From contig JAPFFF010000218.1 of NCBI GenBank assembly GCA_039105265.1, forward strand, positions 1 through 30,719: a stretch of DNA of 30,719 nt. The letters run 5' to 3'. This DNA comes from Tritrichomonas musculus (lineage: Eukaryota > Parabasalia > Tritrichomonadida > Tritrichomonadidae). The notes below the pieces were generated by a model. It saw only the letters and a program-made list of their open reading frames with translations, ran no database searches and was not told the DNA's origin. How positions within the stretch are numbered: the stretch's first letter is position 1; each line of letters opens with the position of its first letter. Shown here piece after piece: positions 1 to 8,267 of the stretch. Made by a program: the position numbers and the translations under genes.

Positions 1-2436
1 AACAACGTTGATGTAGTATCGTATGATGTTAAGGAAGTGCAATCTAAGGTTGATGCACTTGGCTCGCAGATGACTGACCAACAAGCTAAGACTAAATACC
101 TTGAGAAGGAAGTTGATAAGATTGATATGAAAGCTAATGTTGGTATTGCGTTAGGTGCTGTTGGCTGTGTGTTAGGTGCCACTGGCATAGGTGTTGCTGG
201 TAAGGCATTATCATTTGCAACGAAGGGTGTTGGTTCAGCTGTCAAATCAGGTGGTCGTGAGTTAGTTAACACCATAACTAAAGCTAGTGATGTTGGAGCT
301 GATGTATTGGATGACATGGTAGGTAAGCTGACTGATGAACTGCCTGATATTGGCTCTGATATATTCTTCGGTGACTTAGTTAGTGGTGCTAAGACAGCAA
401 CGTTAAGTGTACCAAGCAGCAGTGTAGCTGATGCGTTAATTAACAGTTCAACTCAAGATGAAGCTCTTAATATTACAACTCAAGCTGTCACTCATGACAA
501 GCTTACTAAGATAGCTCAATGGTGTGATGAAGAATACATACCAGTAACAGAGATGAACTTCAGTGATGAACTCGATGATCCATCTAAAGTGGCAATGACG
601 TTGACATCAACAATGGACATGTGTAAACGATTCAGACATACACTCAAGCCTACCATCAAAGCACTGGCAAATGCAATCAGTGATGTATCTGTACAGATGG
701 ATGGTTATGTTAACAAGAATGAGTTATCACGTAATGATACCATTGATGTTGTTGGCAAGGTTGATGGTAAAACGATTCAACTCATAGCTGAAGACACAAT
801 CACAAGTGGTGTACTTAAAGTCAAACTCATGGTTAGAACGATTAGCGAGTTCAATGACATTGACTATGATGAACAATATGTTACAATCAACATTGTGGAT
901 GAAGCAATAGCTGAGTTCAATGGTACAGATACATTTCCAGCGGCAACGATGAGTGGCAACGTCATTACGATTAACAACCCACACAACGTACAGGTCACAA
1001 GCATAACTGTTAAAGAAAACACATCGGTTAGACAATTGACACTCACAACGAATGATTTAGCATATACATGTGACATTGACGCAGTGAATAAAAGCATTGA
1101 TTCATTACGTGCTCAACTTGAGTTGAACGATGAGTCACTTGCTAAAACGTTGAATGACTTTCCAACTGTTGATGAAGTTAACACAGCATTGGATGAATTA
1201 AAAAACAATATGATTAACATGAATGATTTATCTAATTATCGATTAAAGACAGATTTGATATATAACGATGCTGTCGATGTGCCATTTGAAAACGTACAAG
1301 ATAGTTCAGGATCGTGGGAAGTCAAAATAACATTGACTAATGGAATTCACCTTGTTGGAACAATATCAAATAACGATGGCTTTGTAAAAGTGTTTGATTA
1401 TATGTTTGACTATGATGGCGTTATTACTGATGATGGAGTTAATGTCGATGTTGAAATTGATGGAACAACCTATTACTTGACCTATTATAAAAGCGATAGT
1501 AATGGTCTATGCTTTTACATCGATAACGGGGAAGACTATTTCAATACCAAATTAATATTAGCGGAAAAAATATTGAAGCATGATAAAATAGCATTGAAGA
1601 GTGAGATACCAACCAATCATGTTACAACATCACAGTTGACATCAACATTGAATGAGTACATGTTGAAGAGTGATATGCCAGATGATTATGTCGTTGTTGA
1701 TCAGTTGGATAGATATGCATTGAAGAGTGATATACCATCGGATTATGTATCAACGACTAGCTTAGTGAATACGTTGAAGTCGTATGTCAAGTCAAATGAA
1801 TTACCAACCAATCATGTTACAACATCACAGTTGACGTCAACATTGAATGAGTACATGTTGAAGAGTGATATGCCAGATGATTATGTCGTTGCTGATCAGT
1901 TGGATGGATATGCATTGAAGAGTGAGTTGAACACATATGCTAAATCTCATCAAGATCTAGCTAGGATAGTAGGTGATAATGTCTCTAAAATATTAACAAT
2001 GAACAGTCAGATATCAAATCTAAAGCGTGAGAATGAATCATTAAGAGCTAGGTTAGATGCATTGGTGAATAAATTAACACGAATCAATTATACATTCAAT
2101 GTAACGAATAGTAATACCATTCATTATCAATTCGAAAACCAACTTGATACATATGATGGAACACTCTATTTGACTTACAATGAAACCAAAGATAATGTTG
2201 CTAGTAAAAAGGAAATCAAAATCAATATATCATTCAACGTTAATAATACGCCTAAGTTTGAATATCAATGTGAACCAACTAAGATCTGGTTAAACAATAA
2301 TGAATTTCCATTAAGTAGTAGCAATTTCATGATCAATGCAACAGTTAATTACATATTGATCAACTCGTCATTCTTCACATCAAATGGTATCTTATTTGAA
2401 GATAACACTAAGAATGTAATACATTCATTGTCGTGA
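1..2436 (+). CDS. Fibre-like protein, C-terminal part (copy 1)
   Basis: The frame is open from the first base, so the start lies outside the window; the 812 codons correspond to residues 1619-2429 of the complete copy at 17881-25170 plus the stop. This part holds a Gly/Ala-rich hydrophobic stretch near 130-230, the second copy of the WC-containing module (near 520), the shaft-like LKS repeats (about 1590-1930), a short coiled coil (about 2005-2070) and the beta-rich C-terminal head. An internal methionine at 37 is not the start. The stop is followed three bases later by TAAA, a plausible trichomonad poly(A) signal. The gene converges on the 173-aa gene with 23 bp between the stops. Confidence 0.75.
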   Translation, partial: NNVDVVSYDVKEVQSKVDALGSQMTDQQAKTKYLEKEVDKIDMKANVGIALGAVGCVLGATGIGVAGKALSFATKGVGSAVKSGGRELVNTITKASDVGADVLDDMVGKLTDELPDIGSDIFFGDLVSGAKTATLSVPSSSVADALINSSTQDEALNITTQAVTHDKLTKIAQWCDEEYIPVTEMNFSDELDDPSKVAMTLTSTMDMCKRFRHTLKPTIKALANAISDVSVQMDGYVNKNELSRNDTIDVVGKVDGKTIQLIAEDTITSGVLKVKLMVRTISEFNDIDYDEQYVTINIVDEAIAEFNGTDTFPAATMSGNVITINNPHNVQVTSITVKENTSVRQLTLTTNDLAYTCDIDAVNKSIDSLRAQLELNDESLAKTLNDFPTVDEVNTALDELKNNMINMNDLSNYRLKTDLIYNDAVDVPFENVQDSSGSWEVKITLTNGIHLVGTISNNDGFVKVFDYMFDYDGVITDDGVNVDVEIDGTTYYLTYYKSDSNGLCFYIDNGEDYFNTKLILAEKILKHDKIALKSEIPTNHVTTSQLTSTLNEYMLKSDMPDDYVVVDQLDRYALKSDIPSDYVSTTSLVNTLKSYVKSNELPTNHVTTSQLTSTLNEYMLKSDMPDDYVVADQLDGYALKSELNTYAKSHQDLARIVGDNVSKILTMNSQISNLKRENESLRARLDALVNKLTRINYTFNVTNSNTIHYQFENQLDTYDGTLYLTYNETKDNVASKKEIKINISFNVNNTPKFEYQCEPTKIWLNNNEFPLSSSNFMINATVNYILINSSFFTSNGILFEDNTKNVIHSLS
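1609..1925 (+). repeat. Fibre shaft duplication, 122-bp units (copy 1)
   Basis: Two 122-bp units (1609-1730 and 1804-1925) begin CCAACCAATCATG and differ at about 3 positions. Their starts are 195 bp, or 65 codons, apart, so the duplication preserves the frame and lengthens the shaft. The corresponding units in copy 2 lie at 24343-24464 and 24538-24659. Confidence 0.9.
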
Positions 2437-2459
2437 ACATAAAAATAACTCCTATGTTT
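2437..2459. terminator. Shared 3' end of convergent genes (copy 1)
   Basis: Only 23 bp separate the stops of the fibre gene (+) and the 173-aa gene (-). The gap carries TAAA on the plus strand, and TAAAA overlapping the stop on the minus strand, both like the UAAA poly(A) signal reported for Trichomonas. An AACATA/TATGTT inverted repeat frames it. The reading as a bidirectional 3' end is inference. Confidence 0.45.
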
Positions 2460-2981
2460 TTATACAACAACATACTTCAAACATAAGTGATAAACATTAA
2501 CAAGATCATTGAACTCTTTATTGTAGACCTGTTTGAAGTCAGTGACAATCTCACCATTATCTTTGATTATCTTAATGGCGTCTACCTTTTGAATGGGTGA
2601 TGCTTTACCTACACAACAACCAGGGTTGTCATCAACATATATCTCAACCTCACCATGAGTGACTGCCTTGATGATTGCTGCTAATGCTTGCTGTGGTACG
2701 ATGATAGTGCGCTTGCTGATGAGATTGCTGATCAATGCTTTGTCATTGTCAAGTAGTATCTTAGCATACGTTTCAAGTATGAGTACCTTAACATCAACAT
2801 CAATACTATCATGTGGTGTATCAAGTTGAACATCACGTGTGATAACGATATCTTCTTTACCATCATCACGCTTGTTGATGAATATGTTGTTGTTAATATT
2901 GTTGTTTGATTGTGCTGCAGCTGCTGGCTCAAGACTGACGTTTGCATTTACACCATTGTTTAGTGGTCGCTTCTTAATCAT
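2460..2981 (-). CDS. Unknown 173-aa element protein (copy 1)
   Basis: I do not recognise this protein. The N-terminal 40 residues are low-complexity (Ala run, then Asn-rich SNNNINNN). The rest looks like a folded mixed alpha/beta domain, with hydrophobic stretches such as VDVKVLILETYAKILL and QQALAAIIKAV and a CC pair in a DNPGCCVGKA turn. No membrane segment or signal peptide is evident. It is the last gene of the minus-strand cluster, downstream of capsid and 62-aa genes, which suggests a virion role only by position. The start is chosen because TTCAAATG, shared by neighbouring genes, places it here. Confidence 0.7.
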   Translation of the reverse strand: MIKKRPLNNGVNANVSLEPAAAAQSNNNINNNIFINKRDDGKEDIVITRDVQLDTPHDSIDVDVKVLILETYAKILLDNDKALISNLISKRTIIVPQQALAAIIKAVTHGEVEIYVDDNPGCCVGKASPIQKVDAIKIIKDNGEIVTDFKQVYNKEFNDLVNVYHLCLKYVVV

Positions 2982-3046
2982 TTGAATTAAACAAAAACAT
3001 TTTTACACAATCTGTTAAGTTAATACACTCATGATGTTTCGTTAAG

Positions 3047-3235
3047 TTAATATGAGTTGACATCATCTTTATACAGTATTAATTGCTTTGCATTAACCTT
3101 ATTAGCTTTCCCATCAACTGCTGATAGGTTCTCTTTATGATGTGTAGCTGGGTGCTTGAACTTAGGTTGTGTGATGGGTTGTTGCTTAGTTACATGTTGT
3201 TTGTACGACATGACTTGAACACTATGTGATGACAT
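3047..3235 (-). CDS. Small basic protein, 62 aa (copy 1)
   Basis: This short gene lies between the capsid gene (59 bp upstream) and the 173-aa gene (65 bp downstream). The product begins MSSHSVQVM and is rich in Lys, Gln and His, with no recognised domain. A methionine three codons upstream exists, but the chosen start has the TTCAAATG context seen before six genes of this strand. Position in the late-type cluster suggests a small virion component or DNA-associated protein. That is a guess, and the gene call itself rests mainly on the start context and on its fit in the gene array. Confidence 0.5.
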   Translation of the reverse strand: MSSHSVQVMSYKQHVTKQQPITQPKFKHPATHHKENLSAVDGKANKVNAKQLILYKDDVNSY

Positions 3236-3294
3236 TTGAATCAAAGCAAACAGTGATTAATGTTAAAAATGATGATGTGATTTAGTTAATTCAT

Positions 3295-4905
3295 TTATCT
3301 GCTTGTAATGTCATACGAACCCATCTCAACAACAGGTGGCATGCCATTGGGTTGAACATGAATTGATATGACAGTGTCTTGTAACAATGCCATTAATGGT
3401 GGTGTTGTGTTGTTGATATATGTGTTTGCTACATCACCATTGTCATCAATATTACGTACTTGATCAGGTAAGTCACATACTATTTCATATGTGATTGGCG
3501 TGTTTGATGTTTGACCTTGTTGGAAGGTGTTATCTGTCTCAGTTGGTAACCCAATGAAGAATGATGTACGATCATAGCTGACTCTACCAATTGATTCATC
3601 ATAAGGTCGTGTATTAACTAATGATTGAATGACCTCTTTATTAAAACCTGTTTGTTCACCGTTAACATTCATGGCATTCTGACATAGTTCAATGAACATT
3701 GGATCACTACCATTCGTTGCAAATGGAATGGTTGGTACTACGCCATAACCACCACATCGCAGTTGGAAGTTGGTAAACAGTGGATTCTTAAATACAGTAT
3801 GCTGTGTTGCATTAAATGGAAACAGAAAGAAGATTGAATCAACAAATCGTGGTGTGATTGTTTGAGTCGACGAACAATGGCCAGCAGTTAATTGCTTACT
3901 CATCGTTGTGAATGTAAGTATCTGCGTTGGAAAGATGAGTTCCTGTTGCGTGTAACGTTGAACAAGCGCTTGATATATATCGTTGTCAATGCCGAAGTTA
4001 GGTATGACACTATAACAATTAGTGATTTCATATGTTCGACTTGGTATGAATGTAGTGTTACCTGCATCAAGTTGATGATCAGCCGCTTTATTTATCCATA
4101 TAGTGCATTGACTGCCAGCTTGAGTAAACTCATTAGTGATTGGTGGTAATTGAGCTAGCAATTTGTAATTGACTATATCATTAACCAACTCATCTGATAT
4201 TCCAACTGGACAATATACAAGACCTTGTACACCAAACATAATCTTGAGTTCAAGCTTACCAGCGAATGCAGGTAGATATTTAATGTTGCTCAATGGTAAG
4301 AACCTTCGCAAGTCAATCTTAAGTGGTATGACAACGTTATTAATTTCACGAGTACCAGCGGCAAGCTTAATGAATGCACCACAACGTGTTTGATAAAATT
4401 TGCGTTTGAATATATCCTTATGACGGGCTTTAGAATAGACATCACCACGTTTACTTGCTTCGTTATCACCACATGCAGTTAAGAATGATTCTTCTGGACC
4501 GAAGTTTTGAGTGTAAATTGATATGCCATTAGCGAGGATCTCATATTTTTCAACAGCATTCATAGCATCTTTAAAGCCAATCCATAGACCATTAAAAGCA
4601 TGGTTATCAATATTGTGTATGGCAGTAGTTAATGGAGTAGTTAACGCACCACTAATTGTCATCTGTGCTTTGATGAAGCCGTTATATATGTCAGCAGTGT
4701 TATCACATGTTGGACTGATGATGAATGTGGTGAATGACCCTGCATGGATAGGAGCAGATGGACTGTATGAAGCTTGTGCATCAATGACGTACTTCTTATT
4801 GGTATCTGACATGGCGATTGCATTATCAACTACATCAAAGTAGCTTGCAACTTGAGTGTTAACTTCAGCTGATGTCTTGTGTAGGACTTCTGCGTTGAAT
4901 GTCAT
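3295..4905 (-). CDS. MCP: Major capsid protein, double jelly-roll (copy 1)
   Basis: This 536-aa protein is the likely major capsid protein, which in Polintons and related viruses folds as two jelly rolls and forms trimeric capsomers. The length is within the usual 450-650 aa. The sequence is beta-rich without signal peptide or membrane segment. A diagnostic-looking block at residues 193-221 runs IPLKIDLRRFLPLS, then LPAFAGKLELKI, resembling the strand-loop-strand at the end of the first jelly roll. The C-terminus ends in MPPVVEMGSYDITSR. It sits between the 218-aa gene and the 62-aa gene, on the same strand as the packaging ATPase, the usual capsid-gene neighbourhood. The start has TCCAAATG, a one-base variant of the cluster's start context. 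Recognition is by pattern and context, not by search. Confidence 0.82.
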   Translation of the reverse strand: MTFNAEVLHKTSAEVNTQVASYFDVVDNAIAMSDTNKKYVIDAQASYSPSAPIHAGSFTTFIISPTCDNTADIYNGFIKAQMTISGALTTPLTTAIHNIDNHAFNGLWIGFKDAMNAVEKYEILANGISIYTQNFGPEESFLTACGDNEASKRGDVYSKARHKDIFKRKFYQTRCGAFIKLAAGTREINNVVIPLKIDLRRFLPLSNIKYLPAFAGKLELKIMFGVQGLVYCPVGISDELVNDIVNYKLLAQLPPITNEFTQAGSQCTIWINKAADHQLDAGNTTFIPSRTYEITNCYSVIPNFGIDNDIYQALVQRYTQQELIFPTQILTFTTMSKQLTAGHCSSTQTITPRFVDSIFFLFPFNATQHTVFKNPLFTNFQLRCGGYGVVPTIPFATNGSDPMFIELCQNAMNVNGEQTGFNKEVIQSLVNTRPYDESIGRVSYDRTSFFIGLPTETDNTFQQGQTSNTPITYEIVCDLPDQVRNIDDNGDVANTYINNTTPPLMALLQDTVISIHVQPNGMPPVVEMGSYDITSR

Positions 4906-4940
4906 TTGGATGTATTAAAAATACGAATGTATTACATAAG

Positions 4941-5597
4941 CTATCGTCGAATGCGCGATCTAAACGATGGTGTTGATTCAATGACATCAGGTGGTTCTTG
5001 TGGTGGGTCATGAGATGGGTCATGTGGTGGGTCATGTATATCATCAGTTGGTAATAGATCAGGTACGTACTTACTTCTTATGCGTGGCTTTGATAATTCT
5101 TTATTAACGACATGTTTAATGTATTGTTTTTGTTCACGCTTGAAGCGATCATTACGTAGCTCTTCACCTAATGAACGTAGCTGTTCAAGTATCTCTAAGT
5201 TAATGGTTGTATCATGTGTGGCAACTTGATGTGGTGGTGATGTTGTATGTTGTGTTGAATGTTGCTTGTCTCTATTAGGTATGCGTGTTGGTGTATGCAT
5301 AGGTTGTGCTTCCTCATGTTGTGATGGTGGTTCATCATTGGAGTTACTGACTTTGCCAGCAGCTACATCTCTGATGCAGTTATCACTTGAGTTAACATTG
5401 GAGTTATCACTTGATTCAAGCATACCATTGAGGTTGTCTGATGATTTATCTCTATGAATGAGTGGTTGCTTTCGTTGTTTAACAATGTACTTGCCCTCTT
5501 TCTTAGTAGGGAACACTTCATATTGTTCATCGTCAATGCCTTGCAACCAACGTTGAATGATTTGATTGCGCTTCATGCCAGTAACATATTTGGACAT
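4941..5597 (-). CDS. Unknown 218-aa protein with Pro/His-rich tail (copy 1)
   Basis: The N-terminal 50 residues look folded and basic (MSKYVTGMKRNQIIQRWLQG, then KEGKYIVKQRKQ). They are followed by a Ser/Asn/Asp-rich linker, a Gln/His/Thr-rich linker, a predicted helix (about 135-170, EILEQLRSLGEELRNDRF) that could be a coiled coil, and a Pro-rich tail with repeated DPPHDPSHDPP before a basic end (RSRIRR). Modular flexible design suggests a scaffold or minor virion protein, without proof. A longer frame begins nine codons upstream at 5624, but the TTTCAAATG context favours the start used here. It lies 35 bp upstream of the capsid gene. Confidence 0.6.
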   Translation of the reverse strand: MSKYVTGMKRNQIIQRWLQGIDDEQYEVFPTKKEGKYIVKQRKQPLIHRDKSSDNLNGMLESSDNSNVNSSDNCIRDVAAGKVSNSNDEPPSQHEEAQPMHTPTRIPNRDKQHSTQHTTSPPHQVATHDTTINLEILEQLRSLGEELRNDRFKREQKQYIKHVVNKELSKPRIRSKYVPDLLPTDDIHDPPHDPSHDPPQEPPDVIESTPSFRSRIRR

Positions 5598-5630
5598 TTG
5601 AAATACACAAAAATAAAAAGTCAATAATGT

Positions 5631-5846
5631 TCACTTACGTGATGATTTGCGTTTATTACTTGACTTTGATTTGCGACTATTACTTGACTTTATATATGGT
5701 GCGGTTACATCATGTGTGTTAGTATTAGCATAATATTGTTTTGTATTTGATCTAGGTCTAGTTACTTCATTATACATCGTACCAGGTCCAGATACGATAA
5801 CTGAATTGTTCGATCTATATGCATTAGTTCTTGTGTTGAAACTCAT
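5631..5846 (-). CDS. Small Ser/Lys/Arg-rich protein, 71 aa (copy 1)
   Basis: This is a strongly basic small protein. The first half holds Asn, Arg and Tyr with a SGPGTMYNE turn; the last 20 residues are nearly all Ser, Lys, Asn and Arg (SRKSKSSNKRKSSRK). Such tails bind nucleic acid, so a packaged DNA-condensing protein, like small basic core proteins of adenoviruses, is possible but unproven. It lies in the minus-strand cluster, 10 bp downstream of the 134-aa gene and 33 bp upstream of the 218-aa gene. Confidence 0.55.
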   Translation of the reverse strand: MSFNTRTNAYRSNNSVIVSGPGTMYNEVTRPRSNTKQYYANTNTHDVTAPYIKSSNSRKSKSSNKRKSSRK

Positions 5847-5856
5847 TTACACCTCG

Positions 5857-6261
5857 TTAAACACTTCTAAATGGTACTGCGTTGTGTGTTCTCTTACGTG
5901 AGTCAGCTGCTGCTTGTGCTGATGGCGATCCACTTGGTTTCAACTCACCACGTGCAAACTGTTCACTGATTTTAACTAGCTTATCTGTGACCGACCCCTT
6001 TGGCATGTGACTGAATATATTAGCACCTGCTGTAGTGATTGCACCTAACGTTGGATTGAATGCTGTTGCAAATGGTGTGATAGCATGTAGTATATTGCCA
6101 ACTGCTTTAGGATTGTTCATAGCATAGTTCTTTGCACCAATCAACCCCTTCTTAGTGGCACTCCATATGTGGTGAGCTGCATTCTTTGCACCAGTCAATC
6201 CTTGATGAATATCGCTTTTTAACCGGTTCCATCCACTGGTAATGAAACTTTTGAATCCCAT
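5857..6261 (-). CDS. Candidate internal capsid protein, 134 aa (copy 1)
   Basis: The protein starts MGFKSFITSGWNRLKSD, an amphipathic helix-like N-terminus. This is followed by two similar segments, GLTGAKNAAHHIW and GLIGAKNYAMNNP, a hydrophobic Gly/Ala/Thr-rich middle (about 52-85), and a basic tail (DSRKRTHNAVPF). Small proteins of this shape beside the ATPase gene in Polintons and adintoviruses have been compared with adenovirus pVI/pX, which sit inside the capsid and disturb membranes during entry. I infer a similar role from shape and place only. The second residue Gly could also be myristoylated. It starts 12 bp after the ATPase stop. Confidence 0.5.
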   Translation of the reverse strand: MGFKSFITSGWNRLKSDIHQGLTGAKNAAHHIWSATKKGLIGAKNYAMNNPKAVGNILHAITPFATAFNPTLGAITTAGANIFSHMPKGSVTDKLVKISEQFARGELKPSGSPSAQAAADSRKRTHNAVPFRSV

Positions 6262-6273
6262 GTTTGTAATTCA

Positions 6274-7137
6274 TTAAACTTCAAAGTGTGATTGATTGGC
6301 TGTGATATTGATTATGAATTTATCGTGTTGGCCTTTATGATTGAGGTATGCTTCTGTAGTTGATTTAATGTCAAGATTGTTAGGTGTTTGTTGTAGCATT
6401 GATGTGAAATCCTCTTTACTGAAGCCACTATAGCATATGATGTCAGTAGCTAAACGTTTAACGTTGAGATGAACGAATCGAAGTGTTTGCACTGCTATGA
6501 TACAGGTTAAGTTGTAGTGACGTGTCTTAGTGAGTAAACGACATAATTCACTGTTGCCATTCTTAAGTAGTGGTGATCCAGCTGCATCATCAAGAACCAG
6601 CAGTGTGTTGTATGGGTATGAAGCTGTTTGATATTTAACTAGCTTATTTGCTATGTATGCAATCCTATCTTCAATCTCACTTAATGAATGCTTTGAAATG
6701 ATTCTTGCCATCTCCTCATTGGTGTCAACCATTTTTGATAACACATGTTTAACCATAGCGTAGTACTTGAGTTTGCGTTTGAGATGACGCTTGAGATATG
6801 GCAATAGATGTTCTTCTTTGATGTATTCAATGGGTGTCTTAACGTTTTTGGATAGTACTTCAGCTGTCTTATCAAGTTTGCCCGACGTTGAACAAAAGAT
6901 GATCTTACTATAGTATGGCTTAGCGAATAGTCGTTCAGTTATCATGATGTGTGACCATATCCAGAATGATTTACCAGCGCCCATCTTACCAATTAAAAAG
7001 TAGATACCATTTGATGAGAATGGATACTCTTCACTTAGTGGTTTAATCAATGCCATCTCAATATCACGTTGGTTTTTACGTAACGACTCTTGAATAAGAT
7101 GTTTAACTTCATTCATAACGTTTTTATGTTGACTCAT
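6274..7137 (-). CDS. FtsK/HerA-family genome-packaging ATPase (copy 1)
   Basis: This 287-aa P-loop ATPase would drive genome packaging into the capsid. Walker A is GKMGAGKS (residues 50-57) and Walker B is LLVLDD (179-184). A polar AVQT motif (215-218) follows on the next strand, where A32-like ATPases carry a conserved glutamine. The helical insert between the Walker motifs (about 100-170) is Lys/Arg-rich. Length agrees with the 230-300 aa typical of Polinton and virophage ATPases. It begins 6 bp after the integrase stop in the context ATCAAATG, and ends 12 bp before the 134-aa gene. Confidence 0.9.
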   Translation of the reverse strand: MSQHKNVMNEVKHLIQESLRKNQRDIEMALIKPLSEEYPFSSNGIYFLIGKMGAGKSFWIWSHIMITERLFAKPYYSKIIFCSTSGKLDKTAEVLSKNVKTPIEYIKEEHLLPYLKRHLKRKLKYYAMVKHVLSKMVDTNEEMARIISKHSLSEIEDRIAYIANKLVKYQTASYPYNTLLVLDDAAGSPLLKNGNSELCRLLTKTRHYNLTCIIAVQTLRFVHLNVKRLATDIICYSGFSKEDFTSMLQQTPNNLDIKSTTEAYLNHKGQHDKFIINITANQSHFEV

Positions 7138-7143
7138 TTGATA

Positions 7144-8241
7144 TTAGATGAACTTCTTAATGTGATCTGGTATGGTCTTACGTTTAAGCCAGTACTGTCG
7201 TTCCATTGTTGAGAGCTTAGTTGGGTGGCCTTCACGCATGTTCTTAGATGGGATAGTGTCTTTCATTGTTGAACCATTGCCTAGATCATATATGATATTG
7301 TATGTGTCTTTTGATTTGTTATATGATGTGATTGATTTAACCACACCACGTTTGCCATCATCAAGTGTGGTTGCTAATGGAATGTTGTTAGCTGCTTTAA
7401 CGAGTTTGTAACCTGGCATTGTATTGACAGATCCATCTGTAGATCGTATCAAGAATTGGTTACCATCATTAGAATCAACTATGTATGCAACTTTAGATAG
7501 GTTCGAACGATGTTTAACGAATGGATTTGCATCAAACACTATCCTAACTCTGTCACCTGGTTTGAAATCATATGGATTAACTTGATGTTCCATCTCATGT
7601 ATGTATGTTAACTCGTCATCTTGAGTGATATCATTGGGTGACTTGTTATGTAGTGAACCATGTGGCATGTCATTGTATGAGTCAACTATCTGTAGTACAC
7701 TTAGCTTTGGTTGATTGAATCGCATATCACGTATCGTTCTCATGAAGCGGTTGATAATACCAAGCTTGTTATGATCGTTATCAGTTGTGGTTGTATATAT
7801 GATGTTATGTTGTTGCATGAAGTCAAGCACAGTGTTTGATAAATAAGCAGCATCTTCATCTGACATAATGGCTTTGCATTGAGGTTCAACTTTGATGAAC
7901 TCATTAAGTGCTCTATGTATTTCATTAGCGCCCTTGCCATGTATCATATAAGCATATGCTTTACGTGTGTTGATGTTGATTAGTATTAAGTAGTTAGGTT
8001 GACCTGCTGCTTTATGATCAATGAATGTGTCCATTTGAAATGCATGTGGTAGCTTCGAATATATATGCATGAACTTAGGTTTTGGCTTGTGTTGATCGTG
8101 TACAACCATTGTGTTGAGATAGTGTTTAGCTTCATCATCAGTGAAACCATAACGATTGGCTATGCGTTTGAACTTAGGTAGGGACTTGGTGGGGTACTTA
8201 GCATAGACTTCATCAATGGTATTGAATTTGACTCTACTCAT
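7144..8241 (-). CDS. INT: Retrovirus-like integrase (copy 1)
   Basis: This 365-aa integrase would insert the element by joining its terminal inverted repeats to host DNA. An N-terminal helical region (1-55) is followed by an RNase H-like core. The core shows the first catalytic Asp in FQMDTFID (D71), the second in AIMSDEDAAY (D128), and the block DHNKLGIINRFMRTIRD (156-172) where the third catalytic position of the fold lies. The C-terminal third holds an SH3/chromo-like beta segment beginning FKPGDRVRIVFD and a second around KVAYIVDSNDGNQFLI, as in gypsy and Polinton integrases. The start has GATCAAATG. The gene is complete here and cut in copy 2. It is the hallmark that separates Mavericks from purely episomal relatives. 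Confidence 0.88.
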   Translation of the reverse strand: MSRVKFNTIDEVYAKYPTKSLPKFKRIANRYGFTDDEAKHYLNTMVVHDQHKPKPKFMHIYSKLPHAFQMDTFIDHKAAGQPNYLILININTRKAYAYMIHGKGANEIHRALNEFIKVEPQCKAIMSDEDAAYLSNTVLDFMQQHNIIYTTTTDNDHNKLGIINRFMRTIRDMRFNQPKLSVLQIVDSYNDMPHGSLHNKSPNDITQDDELTYIHEMEHQVNPYDFKPGDRVRIVFDANPFVKHRSNLSKVAYIVDSNDGNQFLIRSTDGSVNTMPGYKLVKAANNIPLATTLDDGKRGVVKSITSYNKSKDTYNIIYDLGNGSTMKDTIPSKNMREGHPTKLSTMERQYWLKRKTIPDHIKKFI

Positions 8242-8267
8242 TTGATCAATGCAAAGTAAAAATGTTA

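Larger units (their letters stand above)
1..7985. repeat. Long direct repeat, first copy
   Basis: This segment recurs at 22735-30719. Every open frame in it reappears with the same length and protein at an offset of exactly 22734. It reflects two element copies, or a circular or tandem assembly of one unit. It stops only because the window stops on both sides, so its true extent is not visible. Confidence 0.97.

Noticed and set aside
3892-4843. Several plus-strand frames of 74-106 aa opposite the capsid gene
   Set aside because: They are shadows of the major capsid frame, and codon use there is explained by the minus strand.
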